A stretch of 64,000 nt of DNA from Burkholderia sp. MS389. GTDB taxonomy: Bacteria > Pseudomonadota > Gammaproteobacteria > Burkholderiales > Burkholderiaceae. The stretch covers positions 930,001-994,000 of the forward strand of contig NZ_CP045996.1 of the NCBI RefSeq assembly GCF_016899425.1, read 5' to 3'. Below are positions 1 through 8,386 of the stretch, in pieces. Both the position numbers and the translations under genes were made by a program. The notes under the pieces were generated by a model, which saw only the letters and a list, made by a program, of their open reading frames with translations, had not been told where the DNA came from and did no database searches. Each line of letters begins with the position of its first letter. The stretch's first letter is position 1.

Positions 1-1
1 G

Positions 2-1543
2 CCCGACGCGCGCGACCTGCTGCACCGCTTCGCCGAATTCCGGTTCCAGACCGTGGTGGAGTCGATCACCGACTACGCGGTATTCATGCTCGACCCGCAC
101 GGCAATGTCGCGACGTGGAACGCCGGCGCCCAGCGCATCAAGGGTTACGCCGCCGCCGAGATCGTCGGCCACCATTTCTCGCTGTTCTATCCGTCCGACG
201 CGATCGCGGCCGGCCGGCCGGCGCACGGGCTCGCGCTGGCCGCCGCGCACGGCCACTTCGAGGACGAAGGCTGGCGCGTGCGCAAGGACGGCACGCAGTT
301 CTGGGCGAGCGTGACGATCACGCCGGTGCACGACGCGACGCACCAGCTGTGCGGCTTCATCAAGATCACGCGCGACATGACCGAGCGCAAGCGGCTCGAG
401 GAGCTCGAAGCGTCGACGCATCGGCTCAGCGTGTTCATCGCGATGCTCGCGCACGAGCTGCGCAATCATCTGGCGCCGCTGCGCAATTCGGTCGGCGTGC
501 TGCAGAGCCTGCCCGATCCCGCGCCCGCGCTCGTGCAGTGTCGCGACGCCGTGCATCGCCAGGTCGGGCAACTGACGCGGCTCGTCGACGATCTGCTCGA
601 CGTCGGGCGGATCACGGCCGGCAAGGTCGAACTCGACGCGCGCCCCATCACCGTGCGCGACATCGTGTGCCGCGGCGTCGAAAGCATCCAGCCGAAGCTG
701 GCCGCGCGCGGGCAGTGGATCCGCGTCGACCTGCCGACCGATTCCGTGGTCCTGCACGGCGACGACGCACGGCTCGTCCAGGTGCTGCACAACCTGCTCG
801 ACAACGCGTCGAAATTCTCGCCGCACGGCGGCCGGATCGACGTCGGCGCGCGGATCGAGGGGCCGTCGGTTGCGATCCGCGTCGTCGATCACGGCGTTGG
901 CATCGCACCGGGCGCGCTCGAAACGATCTTCGACCTGTTCCAGCAGGAAGGCGCATCGGGTCGCTCCCCGTCCGACGGGTTCGGGCTCGGGCTCGCGATC
1001 TGCCGGTCGTTCGTCGAACTGCACGGCGGGCGGATCGTCGCGGAAAGCGACGGGCCCGGCGACGGCGCAACGTTCACGATATGGCTGCCGATCGCGCAAA
1101 CGACCCGCAACGCCCCTTCCGCACCGCCCGCGCCAGCCGTGCTCGAACCGCCGGCCGACGCGCCGCTGCGCATCGTCGTCGTCGACGACAACCGCGATTC
1201 GGCCGATACGCTCGCCGTGCTGCTGCAAATGAAAGGGCATGCGCCGCGCGTCGCGTACAACGCGGCCGACGCGCTGGCCGTCGCGCGCGACTACGCGCCG
1301 CACCTGATGCTGCTCGACCTGACGATGCCGGACGTCGACGGCTTCACGCTGCTGCAGGAACTGCGCGCGATCGACGCGCTGCGCGACACGACCTGCGTCG
1401 CGCTGTCCGGCCATGCGCGCGCGTCCGACCTCGCGCGCACCGAACGCGCGGGCTTCGACGACCATCTCGTGAAGCCCGTCGAGATGGCCGTCCTCGACGC
1501 GCTGCTGCAGCGCGTCGCGCGCCAGGTTCAGGACACGCCGTAA
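2..1543 (+). CDS. Hybrid sensor histidine kinase/response regulator (5' end outside the window)
   Basis: The reading frame is open from base 2, so the start lies upstream. Counting from the GTG at 53, a PAS domain covers about residues 1-112. The HisKA domain has an H-box AHELRN with the phospho-accepting His near 134. The HATPase domain has an N-box (HNLLDN, about 246-251), G1 (DHGVG, about 280) and G2 (GFGLGLA, about 309). A C-terminal receiver domain (about 372-490) has the acidic pair VVDDN, the phospho-acceptor Asp near 422 (LLDLTMPDVDG) and the conserved Lys in VKP. The final receiver makes it a hybrid kinase, probably signalling through a separate phosphotransfer protein. No transmembrane helix is visible, so it may be soluble or have its sensory part upstream. 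The ligand is unknown. The domain calls are secure. Confidence 0.9.
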   Translation, partial: PDARDLLHRFAEFRFQTVVESITDYAVFMLDPHGNVATWNAGAQRIKGYAAAEIVGHHFSLFYPSDAIAAGRPAHGLALAAAHGHFEDEGWRVRKDGTQFWASVTITPVHDATHQLCGFIKITRDMTERKRLEELEASTHRLSVFIAMLAHELRNHLAPLRNSVGVLQSLPDPAPALVQCRDAVHRQVGQLTRLVDDLLDVGRITAGKVELDARPITVRDIVCRGVESIQPKLAARGQWIRVDLPTDSVVLHGDDARLVQVLHNLLDNASKFSPHGGRIDVGARIEGPSVAIRVVDHGVGIAPGALETIFDLFQQEGASGRSPSDGFGLGLAICRSFVELHGGRIVAESDGPGDGATFTIWLPIAQTTRNAPSAPPAPAVLEPPADAPLRIVVVDDNRDSADTLAVLLQMKGHAPRVAYNAADALAVARDYAPHLMLLDLTMPDVDGFTLLQELRAIDALRDTTCVALSGHARASDLARTERAGFDDHLVKPVEMAVLDALLQRVARQVQDTP

Positions 1544-1553
1544 GCGCCCGTAC

Positions 1554-1877
1554 TCAGGCCATCGCGCGGCACATCGCCGCGCACGCCTCGCACGCGAGCG
1601 CGCAGCGGCGGCAATGCTCGTGCGCATGCCGCGAACACTCGGCCGCGCACAAGTCGCACGCGTGTGCGCACAGCGCGCAAATGCGCGGTGCGAGCCCGCT
1701 GCGGCGCGCCATCGCGCCCGACGCGAAGCGGCACAGCTGCGCGCATTCGATGTCGAGCGCGATGCAGCCGGCCAGCGCGTGCACGTCGCGCTCCGCGAGG
1801 CAGGCGGCCGCACAGGTGTCGCACGCGTGCGCGCACGCGTCGCACGCGGCCATGCAGTTGTCGTATTGATCGCTCAT
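1554..1877 (-). CDS. Four-helix-bundle copper-binding (Csp3-like) Cys-rich protein
   Basis: This is a 107-residue protein with about 19 Cys, arranged as repeated CxxC or CxxxC steps along predicted helices (first Cys near 8, last near 103). That is the layout of the copper storage proteins (Csp, DUF326), in which the Cys line the core of a four-helix bundle and bind many Cu(I) ions. There is no signal peptide, so it resembles the cytosolic Csp3 type rather than exported Csp1. The ATG follows a GGGAGA ribosome site at good spacing. It lies just downstream of, and in the same direction as, the zinc alcohol dehydrogenase and may be co-transcribed. Family assignment is firm; copper loading is inferred. 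Confidence 0.85.
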   Translation of the reverse strand: MSDQYDNCMAACDACAHACDTCAAACLAERDVHALAGCIALDIECAQLCRFASGAMARRSGLAPRICALCAHACDLCAAECSRHAHEHCRRCALACEACAAMCRAMA

Positions 1878-1921
1878 CGCAGTTCTCCCGGTTTCGGTTT
1901 GCATCGTTTCGGTTCGTGTCG

Positions 1922-3127
1922 TCACGGCGTCAGCTTCACTTTCATCCAGCCGGGCTCGCGCACGTCGAACGCACGATACGCATCGATCGCGTTCGTCAGC
2001 GGCTCGCTGCGCGTGAGCACCGACAGCGGATCGAACGCGCCGCTGCGCACCAGCTCGACGAGCGGCGGCGTCACCGTCCGGTGATTGCAGTTGCCCATCT
2101 TGATCGTGAGGTTCCGGTTCATCGCCTCGCCGATCGGAAACACGCGCGCCGCCTGCGGATACACGCCGATCACCGAGATCGTGCCGGCCTTCGCGACCGC
2201 GCGCACCGCCCATTGCAGCACCTGCGACGGCCCGTCGCCCGGCACCCAGTTGCGGCCGTCCGGCTTGCGGTGCGGCGCGATCGCGTCGACTTCCGCATCG
2301 AACGCGCGCGCGGCGTCGCGATCGGCCGCGGCCGGCCCGTGCGTCGCGCGCATCGCATCGACGCCCACCGCGTCGATCACGCGATCGACGCCGATCCCGC
2401 CCGTCAGCCGCAATATCGTGTCGACCGGATCGTCCTCGGAAAAATCGACGATCTCGGCGCCCTGCGCGCACGCCATTTCGAGTCGCGACGCGATGCGGTC
2501 GACCGCGATCACGCGCCCGGCGCCCATCAGCTTCGCGCTCGCGATCGCGAACTGCCCGACCGGCCCCGCGCCGAACACGGCGACCGTATCGCCCGGCTTC
2601 ACTTCCGCGAGCTGCGCGCCGAAATAGCCGGTGGGGAAGATGTCCGACATCAGGATCGCGCGATCGTCGTCGATCGCATCGGGCAGCCGGATCAGGCTCG
2701 CATGCGCAAGCGGCGTGCGCGCGTATTCGGCCTGCAGCCCGTCGAACGGGCCCGTTTCCGCCGGCCCGCCGAAGAACGAAGTGCCCGCGCGCGGGCCGCC
2801 GGGGTTCGCGACGTCGCATTGCGCTGTGTAGCCGGCGCGGCAGTACGCGCAGCTGCCGCACGCGATCGTCGACGGAATCAGCACGCGATCGCCGCGCCGC
2901 AGGTTACGTACGTCGCGCCCGACCGCCTCGACGATGCCGACGCCTTCGTGGCCCAGGATCGTGCCGGGCTTCATCCCGCCGAGCGTACCGCGCACCATGT
3001 GCAGATCGGTGCCGCAGATCGCGCTGGCGGTCAGGCGCACGACCGCGTCGGTCGGCGCGGAGACTTCCGGATCGGGCACCGTGTCGATGCGAATGTCGCC
3101 GATGCCGTGAAATACGACTGCTTTCAT
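1922..3127 (-). CDS. Zinc-dependent alcohol/formaldehyde dehydrogenase-type MDR enzyme
   Basis: A 401-residue medium-chain dehydrogenase. Catalytic zinc ligands are visible at Cys38 and at His60-Glu61 (GHEGVG). The structural zinc loop has Cys90, Cys93, Cys96 and Cys104. A Rossmann motif (FGAGPVG) follows in the middle. The length and the insert after the Rossmann fold resemble the glutathione-independent formaldehyde dehydrogenase/threonine-dehydrogenase-like branch. The true substrate (an alcohol, or formaldehyde as the hydrate) cannot be told from sequence. The start is the ATG at 3127, which has a strong AAGGAGG site; a longer open frame upstream lacks one. A copper-storage-like gene follows, and a Rieske oxidoreductase and formate dehydrogenase remnant lie nearby, compatible with C1 or stress metabolism. 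Confidence 0.88.
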   Translation of the reverse strand: MKAVVFHGIGDIRIDTVPDPEVSAPTDAVVRLTASAICGTDLHMVRGTLGGMKPGTILGHEGVGIVEAVGRDVRNLRRGDRVLIPSTIACGSCAYCRAGYTAQCDVANPGGPRAGTSFFGGPAETGPFDGLQAEYARTPLAHASLIRLPDAIDDDRAILMSDIFPTGYFGAQLAEVKPGDTVAVFGAGPVGQFAIASAKLMGAGRVIAVDRIASRLEMACAQGAEIVDFSEDDPVDTILRLTGGIGVDRVIDAVGVDAMRATHGPAAADRDAARAFDAEVDAIAPHRKPDGRNWVPGDGPSQVLQWAVRAVAKAGTISVIGVYPQAARVFPIGEAMNRNLTIKMGNCNHRTVTPPLVELVRSGAFDPLSVLTRSEPLTNAIDAYRAFDVREPGWMKVKLTP

Positions 3128-3272
3128 GTCAGGCCCTCCTTGTCGAAAGCGGAAACGGTGAATGTGACCGTCGAGCCGATCGAGCAAGGGGTGCGCCTGT
3201 GCAGCGCGCGCGGTGCGCGGGGATGCGCGGGCGGGAAGCGCGGCGATTTCGGGGAAAGACCGTGCCGGCGCG

Positions 3273-3745
3273 TCAGTTCGTCTGCGGGTCGTTGCCGCTG
3301 TTGCCGTCGTTGTCGTCGCGTGCGTTCGAGATCGCTTCGACGAGCTTCAGTTCGTCGTCGACCGACAGCGTCGTGTCGGCCACTTCGCCGCCCAGCGGCG
3401 CGAGCGCCGCGCTCAGCGCGTAGATGTCGACCTGCGTCGCGGCCAGCCCGAGCGACACCGTGCCGGGACGCGCCTTGCGCGCGACGCGGTCGGTCAGCGC
3501 GTCGTCAACCGGCCGTTCGCGCCACGCGTCGAGCGACGATTCGATGTGCACGACCACATTGTCGAGCAGCAAGCCGGACGACACGCGGCCCGGGTCGACT
3601 GCATGCGTGCGCAACTGTCCGTCGGTCGAGCAGGCGACGATCACGACACCCGCGAGCGCGACGACGTGCCGGTCGCGCAACGTGCCGAGTTCGGCCAGCG
3701 CGGCGCGAACTCGGTTTCGAAACGTGCACGGACGTCGGGGTTCAT
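3273..3745 (-). pseudogene. Small hypothetical protein gene with a 1-base frameshift
   Basis: The 135 codons ending at 3273 read well but have no good start. An ATG at 3745 sits behind a good GGGAG site and begins MNPDVRARFETEF in a different frame. Adding one base around 3704-3710 would join the two into one protein of about 157 residues reading FETEFRAALAELGTLRD. The total span is 473 bases, one short of a whole number of codons. Either the gene carries a single-base deletion or the sequence has an error there. The C-terminus is acidic (DDNDGNSGND). I recognise no family. Confidence 0.6.
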
Positions 3746-3787
3746 CTCGTCTCCCTTCAAGGTTCGGTGGGGGTCGTCATGCTGCTT

Positions 3788-5317
3788 TCAGGCGGGCACG
3801 ATCTGCCGCTCGAGCGCCGCTTCGGCCTTCAGGCTGTCGAGATCGCGGGCGATCGTCACGACCGCGCACCGCGTGTTGCCGCGCCAGTATGCGATCGAGC
3901 AGTCGTGCGCGCCGAGGTCGCCGTCGATCTCGACGCGATCCCATTGCTCCGCATGCCCGACATAGCGGAGCGTCAGGTCGTAATGCTGGCTCCAGAAAAA
4001 CGGCACCGCGTCGAACGGCCGCTGCTGGTCGAGCATGTTGCGCGCGGCGACGATGCCCTGCCGTTCGGCGACGACCCAGTGCTCGACGCGAATCCGCTCG
4101 CCCGTCAGCGGATCGGGCCAGCGCGCGATGTCGCCGGCCGCGTAGATGCCGGGCGCGCTCGTCTGCAGGAAGCGGTCGACCGTCACGCCGCGCTCGACGG
4201 CGAGCCCCGCGTCCTGCGCGAGCGCGACGTTCGGATGCACGCCGATGCCGACCAGCACGACGTCGGCCGGCAGCACGTCGCCGTTCGACAGCGTCACGCT
4301 GTCCGGTCCGATCCGCGCGGGCGTCGCGCCGAGGTGGAACACGACGCCGTGCGCTTCGTGCAGCGCCTTGATCGTGTCGCCGAGCGCGTCGCCGAGCACG
4401 CGGCCCATCGGATGCGGATCGGGCGCGACCACCTGCACGTCGAGCCCGCGCGTGCGCAACGCGGCGGCCGCTTCGAGCCCGATGAAGCTCGCGCCGACCA
4501 CCACGCAGCGGCGCGCCGTTTTCAGCCTGGCGATCAGCGCATCGCAATCGGCGCGCGAGCGCAGCACACAGACGTGCGGCAGATCGGCGCCGGGCACGTT
4601 CAGCCGGTTCGGCTCGGCGCCCGTGGCGAGCAGCAGCGCGCCGTATTCGATACGACTGCCGTCGGCGAGCTCGACCGCCCGCTGCGCGGGATCGATGCGC
4701 GCGACCCGCGTGTTGCAGCGTACGTCGATCCGCTGCTCGGTATAAAGCGACGGTGCGCGCAGCGGCAGCCAGTCGGCCTGAGCCGTGCCCGCGAGGTAAT
4801 CCTTCGACAGGTTCGGCCGGTCGTACGGCGGATCGGCATCGGCGCTCAGCAGCGTGATCGGATGCGGATAGCCTTCCTGCCGCAGCGTGACGGCTGCCGC
4901 GATCGCGGCCGCGCCGCCGCCGACGATCACGACCGAGGCCGGCAGCCCGGCCGCCTTCAGCGCGGGCGGCACGGCGGCCGGTCGCGCATCGATAACGACT
5001 GCGCGGCCGTCGCGCCGCTCGACGCGCCAGCACGGCAGCCCGTCGAGCGCCGGTGCGCGCTCCATCTCGCCGGTGCGCAGGCAGAACGCCGCGTGATGCC
5101 ACGGGCATCGAATCGTGTCGCCGACCAGCAGGCCCTTCGCCAGCGGGCCGCCGTAGTGCGGGCATTGCGCGCCCACCGCGAACAGTTCGTCGCCGCGGCG
5201 CACGAGCAGCACCGCCGCATCGCCGACATGGCCTTCGATCATCGCGCCGTCGGCGAGATCGTCGAGCGCGATCCCTTGCGTGAGATCGGGTGAGGACGCA
5301 GCATCGCTTCCAGTCAT
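3788..5317 (-). CDS. Rieske [2Fe-2S]-FAD/NAD(P) oxidoreductase (apoptosis-inducing-factor-like)
   Basis: A 509-residue fusion. The N-terminal Rieske domain has CPH at 52-54 and CPWHH at 71-75, giving the usual two Cys and two His cluster ligands. It is followed by a pyridine-nucleotide disulfide-oxidoreductase fold with an FAD motif (IVGGGAAA, about 131-138), an NAD(P) motif (VVVGASFIG) and a second FAD motif ending YAAGDIA. The C-terminal part matches a reductase dimerisation domain. Such proteins pass electrons from NAD(P)H through FAD to a [2Fe-2S] centre; the partner is unknown. No oxygenase subunit is adjacent. The ATG at 5317 is preceded by GGGAG. It may share a transcript with the frameshifted gene downstream, 42 bp away. 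Confidence 0.88.
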   Translation of the reverse strand: MTGSDAASSPDLTQGIALDDLADGAMIEGHVGDAAVLLVRRGDELFAVGAQCPHYGGPLAKGLLVGDTIRCPWHHAAFCLRTGEMERAPALDGLPCWRVERRDGRAVVIDARPAAVPPALKAAGLPASVVIVGGGAAAIAAAVTLRQEGYPHPITLLSADADPPYDRPNLSKDYLAGTAQADWLPLRAPSLYTEQRIDVRCNTRVARIDPAQRAVELADGSRIEYGALLLATGAEPNRLNVPGADLPHVCVLRSRADCDALIARLKTARRCVVVGASFIGLEAAAALRTRGLDVQVVAPDPHPMGRVLGDALGDTIKALHEAHGVVFHLGATPARIGPDSVTLSNGDVLPADVVLVGIGVHPNVALAQDAGLAVERGVTVDRFLQTSAPGIYAAGDIARWPDPLTGERIRVEHWVVAERQGIVAARNMLDQQRPFDAVPFFWSQHYDLTLRYVGHAEQWDRVEIDGDLGAHDCSIAYWRGNTRCAVVTIARDLDSLKAEAALERQIVPA

Positions 5318-5550
5318 GACGTGGCTCCCGAAAAGTCAGGTAACGATCCCATTATCGACATCCCTCCTGAAAAGAACAGGTACAGACGCCCCGCAGCGCA
5401 CGAGAAACGCGGACTGTAGCTTGTACGCGATCCACGACCGGCGTAGAACGTGATCGACGTTGCGGCGCAACACGCCGGCCGCGCTGCGAGCGCCCGCGCG
5501 ACCCGCGCAATCCGCGTGCCGCCTTCCCCCTGTCACAGGAGCGCTACCCG

Positions 5551-6291
5551 ATGGCCACCGTGCTGTGCGTGCTCTACCCCGATCCCGTCGACGGCTATCC
5601 GCCGCGCTACGTGCGCGATGCGATGCCGGTCATCACGCGCTATGCGGACGGCCAAACCGCGCCGACGCCGGCCGGCCCGCCCGGCTTCCGGCCCGGCGAA
5701 CTCGTCGACTCGGTGTCCGGCGCGCTCGGCGCAGGGCGCATCGGTCTGGCCGTGCTGCGCCGGCTGCACCCGTTCGGCCTGCCTCTGCATTACACGCAGC
5801 GCCACCGGCTCGATGCGTCGATCGAGCAGGCGCTCGCGCTCACGTATCACGCCGACGCGGCATCGCTCGCGAGCGCCGTCGATATCGTCAACCTGCAGAT
5901 TCCGCTGTACCCGTCGACCGAGCACCTGTTCGACGCGGCGATGATCGCGCGGATGAAGCGCGGCGCGCACCTGATCAACACCGCACGCGCGAAGCTGGTC
6001 GACCGCGACGCGGTCGTGAATGCGCTCACGTCCGGCCATCTCGCCGGCTATGGCGGCGACGTGTGGTTTCCGCAGCCGGCGCCCGCCGATCACCCGTGGC
6101 GCACGATGCCGTTCAACGGAATGACGCCGCATATCTCGGGCACGTCGTTGTCCGCGCAGGCGCGCTATGCGGCCGGCACGCTGGAGATCCTGCAATGCTG
6201 GTTCGACGGCAGGCCGATCCGCAACGAATACCTGATCGTCGACGGCGGCACGCTCGCGGGCACCGGCGCGCAGTCGTATCGACTGACATGA
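5551..6291 (+). CDS. NAD-dependent formate dehydrogenase with a large in-frame internal deletion
   Basis: Residues 1-59 match the start of NAD-dependent formate dehydrogenase (VLCVLYPDPVDGYP, SVSGALG). From residue 60 it jumps to the Rossmann segment AGRIGLAVLRRL and continues to the normal end (DVWFPQPAPADHPWR, MTPHISGTSLSAQARYAAG). Full-length relatives are about 385-400 residues; this one is 246. About 140 residues are missing, covering most of the catalytic domain and the start of the NAD-binding domain. The frame is intact, the ATG has an AGGAG site, and the catalytic His of the PHISG segment remains, but the substrate pocket cannot be complete. I expect a non-functional or altered protein. 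Family certainty is high. Confidence 0.85.
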   Translation: MATVLCVLYPDPVDGYPPRYVRDAMPVITRYADGQTAPTPAGPPGFRPGELVDSVSGALGAGRIGLAVLRRLHPFGLPLHYTQRHRLDASIEQALALTYHADAASLASAVDIVNLQIPLYPSTEHLFDAAMIARMKRGAHLINTARAKLVDRDAVVNALTSGHLAGYGGDVWFPQPAPADHPWRTMPFNGMTPHISGTSLSAQARYAAGTLEILQCWFDGRPIRNEYLIVDGGTLAGTGAQSYRLT

Positions 6292-6316
6292 CGTCGCACC
6301 GCGCGCGGCGGCGCGC

Positions 6317-7741
6317 TCAGCCGACGCAGGCGGCAGCGAGCTTGCCGACGGCGACGACCGCCTGCTCGATCTCCGGCGACCACGGGCTGCTGTAGTTCAG
6401 GCGGATGAAGTTTCGATAGGTGTCCGCGATCGAAAACATGTAGCCCGGGCCGATCGTGATCCCCTGCTCCAGCGCAAGCTGGTACAACCGCATCGCATCG
6501 ACCTGCGCCGGCAACTCGACCCACAGCACGTACCCGCCCGCCGGGCTCGACATGCGCGTGCCTTCCGGAAAGAACCGCGACACCATCGCGCGCATCAGGT
6601 TCGCCTGCTGCGCATACGCCTTGCGAATTCGCCGCAGGTGATGTTCGTAGCCGTCGCGCTCGAGAAACTCCGCGATCGCCAGTTGCGGCAACGACGGCGT
6701 CGCGAGCGTATTCAGGAACTTCAGCTTCTCGACCTGATCGCGATAACGGCCCGGCAGCGCCCAGCCGATCCGGTACGCGGCCGTCAGGCTCTTCGAGAAC
6801 GACGAGCAATGCAGCACGATCCCGGTCCGGTCGTAGGATTTCAATGAACTCGGATGCGTATCGCCGAAATACAGTTCGTTGTATACGCCGTTCTCGATGA
6901 TCGGCATGCCGGCCTTCGTTGCGAACTCAACCAGTTCGCGCTTGCGCTCGTCCGGCATCTGGAAACCCAGCGGATTCTGGAAGTTCGGCATCACCATGCA
7001 CGCGGCGATCGGCTGCGACTTCGCGATCGCGGCCAGCGCCGCGATGTCGATCCCGTATTCCGGATGCGTGGCCACCTCGATCGCCTTCATCCCCATCCGC
7101 TCGATCGCGTGCAGCATCGCGTAGAACGTCGGCGATTCCACCGCGATCGTGTCGCCCGGTTTCGCGACCGCCTGCAGGCACAGGTTGATCGCCTCCGTCG
7201 CGCCGACCGTCACGATGATCTCGTTCGGGTCCACCGACATCCCGTTCTCCAGGTAGCGGCGCGCGATCTGCCGGATCAGTCGCGGATGGCCGGGCGGCAG
7301 CCCGTCGGTCACGCCCCACAGCGACTTGTCGCGGCCGGCCGCATACGCGTAGCGGTTCAGTTTCTCGAACGGGAACAGGCTCGGGTCCGGATACGGCGAG
7401 CCGAGCGGCACCGCGTCGTCCGTGCCGATCGAGCGCAGCGTCGACAGCACGAGCCGGCTCACGTCGACCGACGACGAGATCGCGATCGGCTTCGACGGCC
7501 GCAGTTCGCGCACCGGCGCGTGCCCGTCGTCGCGCCGCAGGTTCACGAAATAGCCCGACTGCGGCCGGCTTTCGAGCAGCCCGCGGCTTTCCAGCAGCAG
7601 ATACGCATGCAGCACCGTCGTGATGCTGATCCGGTGCTGCTGGCTCGCCTGCCGCACCGACGGCACACGGTCGCCGTGTCGATATACGCCTTGCCGAATG
7701 AGTCGCTCTACGTCGTTCGCAAACTTCTCGTAGAGCTTCAT
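6317..7741 (-). CDS. MocR-type GntR/aminotransferase regulator, copy 1
   Basis: A 474-residue protein. An N-terminal GntR winged helix (about 1-70, PSVRQASQQHRIS) is fused to a fold-type I aminotransferase domain. The PLP lysine is Lys317 in SSFSKS. The residue that would contact the pyridine nitrogen, normally Asp three before the Tyr, is Asn284 (ENGVY), so transamination seems doubtful and a sensing role more likely. MocR proteins usually control genes for amines, amino acids or vitamin B6. The twin at 44632-46056 has the same length and nearly identical DNA from about 6450 to 7661, whereas both ends have diverged. The neighbouring genes do not reveal a target. Family call firm, function unknown. 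Confidence 0.92.
   Translation of the reverse strand: MKLYEKFANDVERLIRQGVYRHGDRVPSVRQASQQHRISITTVLHAYLLLESRGLLESRPQSGYFVNLRRDDGHAPVRELRPSKPIAISSSVDVSRLVLSTLRSIGTDDAVPLGSPYPDPSLFPFEKLNRYAYAAGRDKSLWGVTDGLPPGHPRLIRQIARRYLENGMSVDPNEIIVTVGATEAINLCLQAVAKPGDTIAVESPTFYAMLHAIERMGMKAIEVATHPEYGIDIAALAAIAKSQPIAACMVMPNFQNPLGFQMPDERKRELVEFATKAGMPIIENGVYNELYFGDTHPSSLKSYDRTGIVLHCSSFSKSLTAAYRIGWALPGRYRDQVEKLKFLNTLATPSLPQLAIAEFLERDGYEHHLRRIRKAYAQQANLMRAMVSRFFPEGTRMSSPAGGYVLWVELPAQVDAMRLYQLALEQGITIGPGYMFSIADTYRNFIRLNYSSPWSPEIEQAVVAVGKLAAACVG
6450..7661. repeat. Near-identical 1.2-kb block shared with 44765-45976
   Basis: Read side by side at an offset of 38,315, the two MocR genes differ at only about four bases in this block (6639, two around 6743-6746, and one near 7580). 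On either side they drop abruptly to ordinary paralogue divergence, although the protein stays similar. That mosaic is what recent gene conversion leaves; it does not fit a fresh whole-gene duplication. Confidence 0.9.
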
Positions 7742-8102
7742 CCGCCTCGCCCCGGCCGCGATGAACCGGCTTGCGCCGCATGGTCGGCACGGCCGCGCCG
7801 ACGCATGAAGCCGGATAGCCGTCGCCGGGCGCGGGTGTCCCGGCTGGAACCTCGTCCGTTATCGAAATTGAAGGCGGATAGCAATGCGAATCTCATCAAG
7901 ACAAGGTTCGGCATCCTACTGCGTCATTTCGGCGAATGTAAGTGACAGTTTGGCGAGGAAACGTCAAATCAGGCCGGCGTGGTGAACAGATGCGCATGCG
8001 ACGTCGCGACCGCCGTTCGCCGCGCGCACGTCATGATGTCCCGAGGATGGCGGAGCGGCCGGCGGTGTTGCGAAGCCCGGCCATGCGGGGGCCCGCTCGC
8101 CC
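7742..8102. other. Intergenic region upstream of MocR copy 1
   Basis: There is no convincing gene. The stretch lies upstream of the leftward MocR gene and downstream of the leftward 82-residue gene, so it should hold the MocR promoter. It contains ACAGTTTG at 7945-7952, also present upstream of MocR copy 2 (46284-46291), a possible shared operator element. Nothing else was recognised. Confidence 0.4.
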
Positions 8103-8351
8103 TCACGCGTCGTCGACGTTGTCCGCGTAGTGGTCGATCGCGACCTTGCACTCGTCGAACACCACAGTCAGCAGCGCGACGTCGTTCGACTCGAGCCACT
8201 TGCGGATCTGCAGGAACTGGCTCGTGCCGAGATCGGCGAGGCGGCCCGGATCGTCGGTCGTCACGTCGACGCTCGCGATCGCGCGGTTGCCGGGCAGCGG
8301 CGACAGCGTCGCCGCGATGTCGAAGCGGCGGTACGATTGATCGATACGCAT
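8103..8351 (-). CDS. Hypothetical 82-residue protein
   Basis: The ATG at 8351 has a clear GGGAGA site eight bases upstream, and codon use fits the neighbours. The product is a small soluble, acidic-ended protein (ends DHYADNVDDA) with no signal peptide and no membrane segment. I recognise no family. It follows the DUF1269 gene by 35 bp in the same direction and probably belongs to the same stress-type transcript. Confidence 0.7.
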   Translation of the reverse strand: MRIDQSYRRFDIAATLSPLPGNRAIASVDVTTDDPGRLADLGTSQFLQIRKWLESNDVALLTVVFDECKVAIDHYADNVDDA

Positions 8352-8386
8352 GCGGTTCTCCCGACTCGGTTCGAAAAGGGGCGGGC

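Noticed and set aside
1664-5293. A very long open frame on the plus strand over the dehydrogenase and Rieske genes
   Set aside because: Its product is Arg/Ala/His-rich with no domain and runs antisense to two well-recognised genes. It is a GC-rich shadow.
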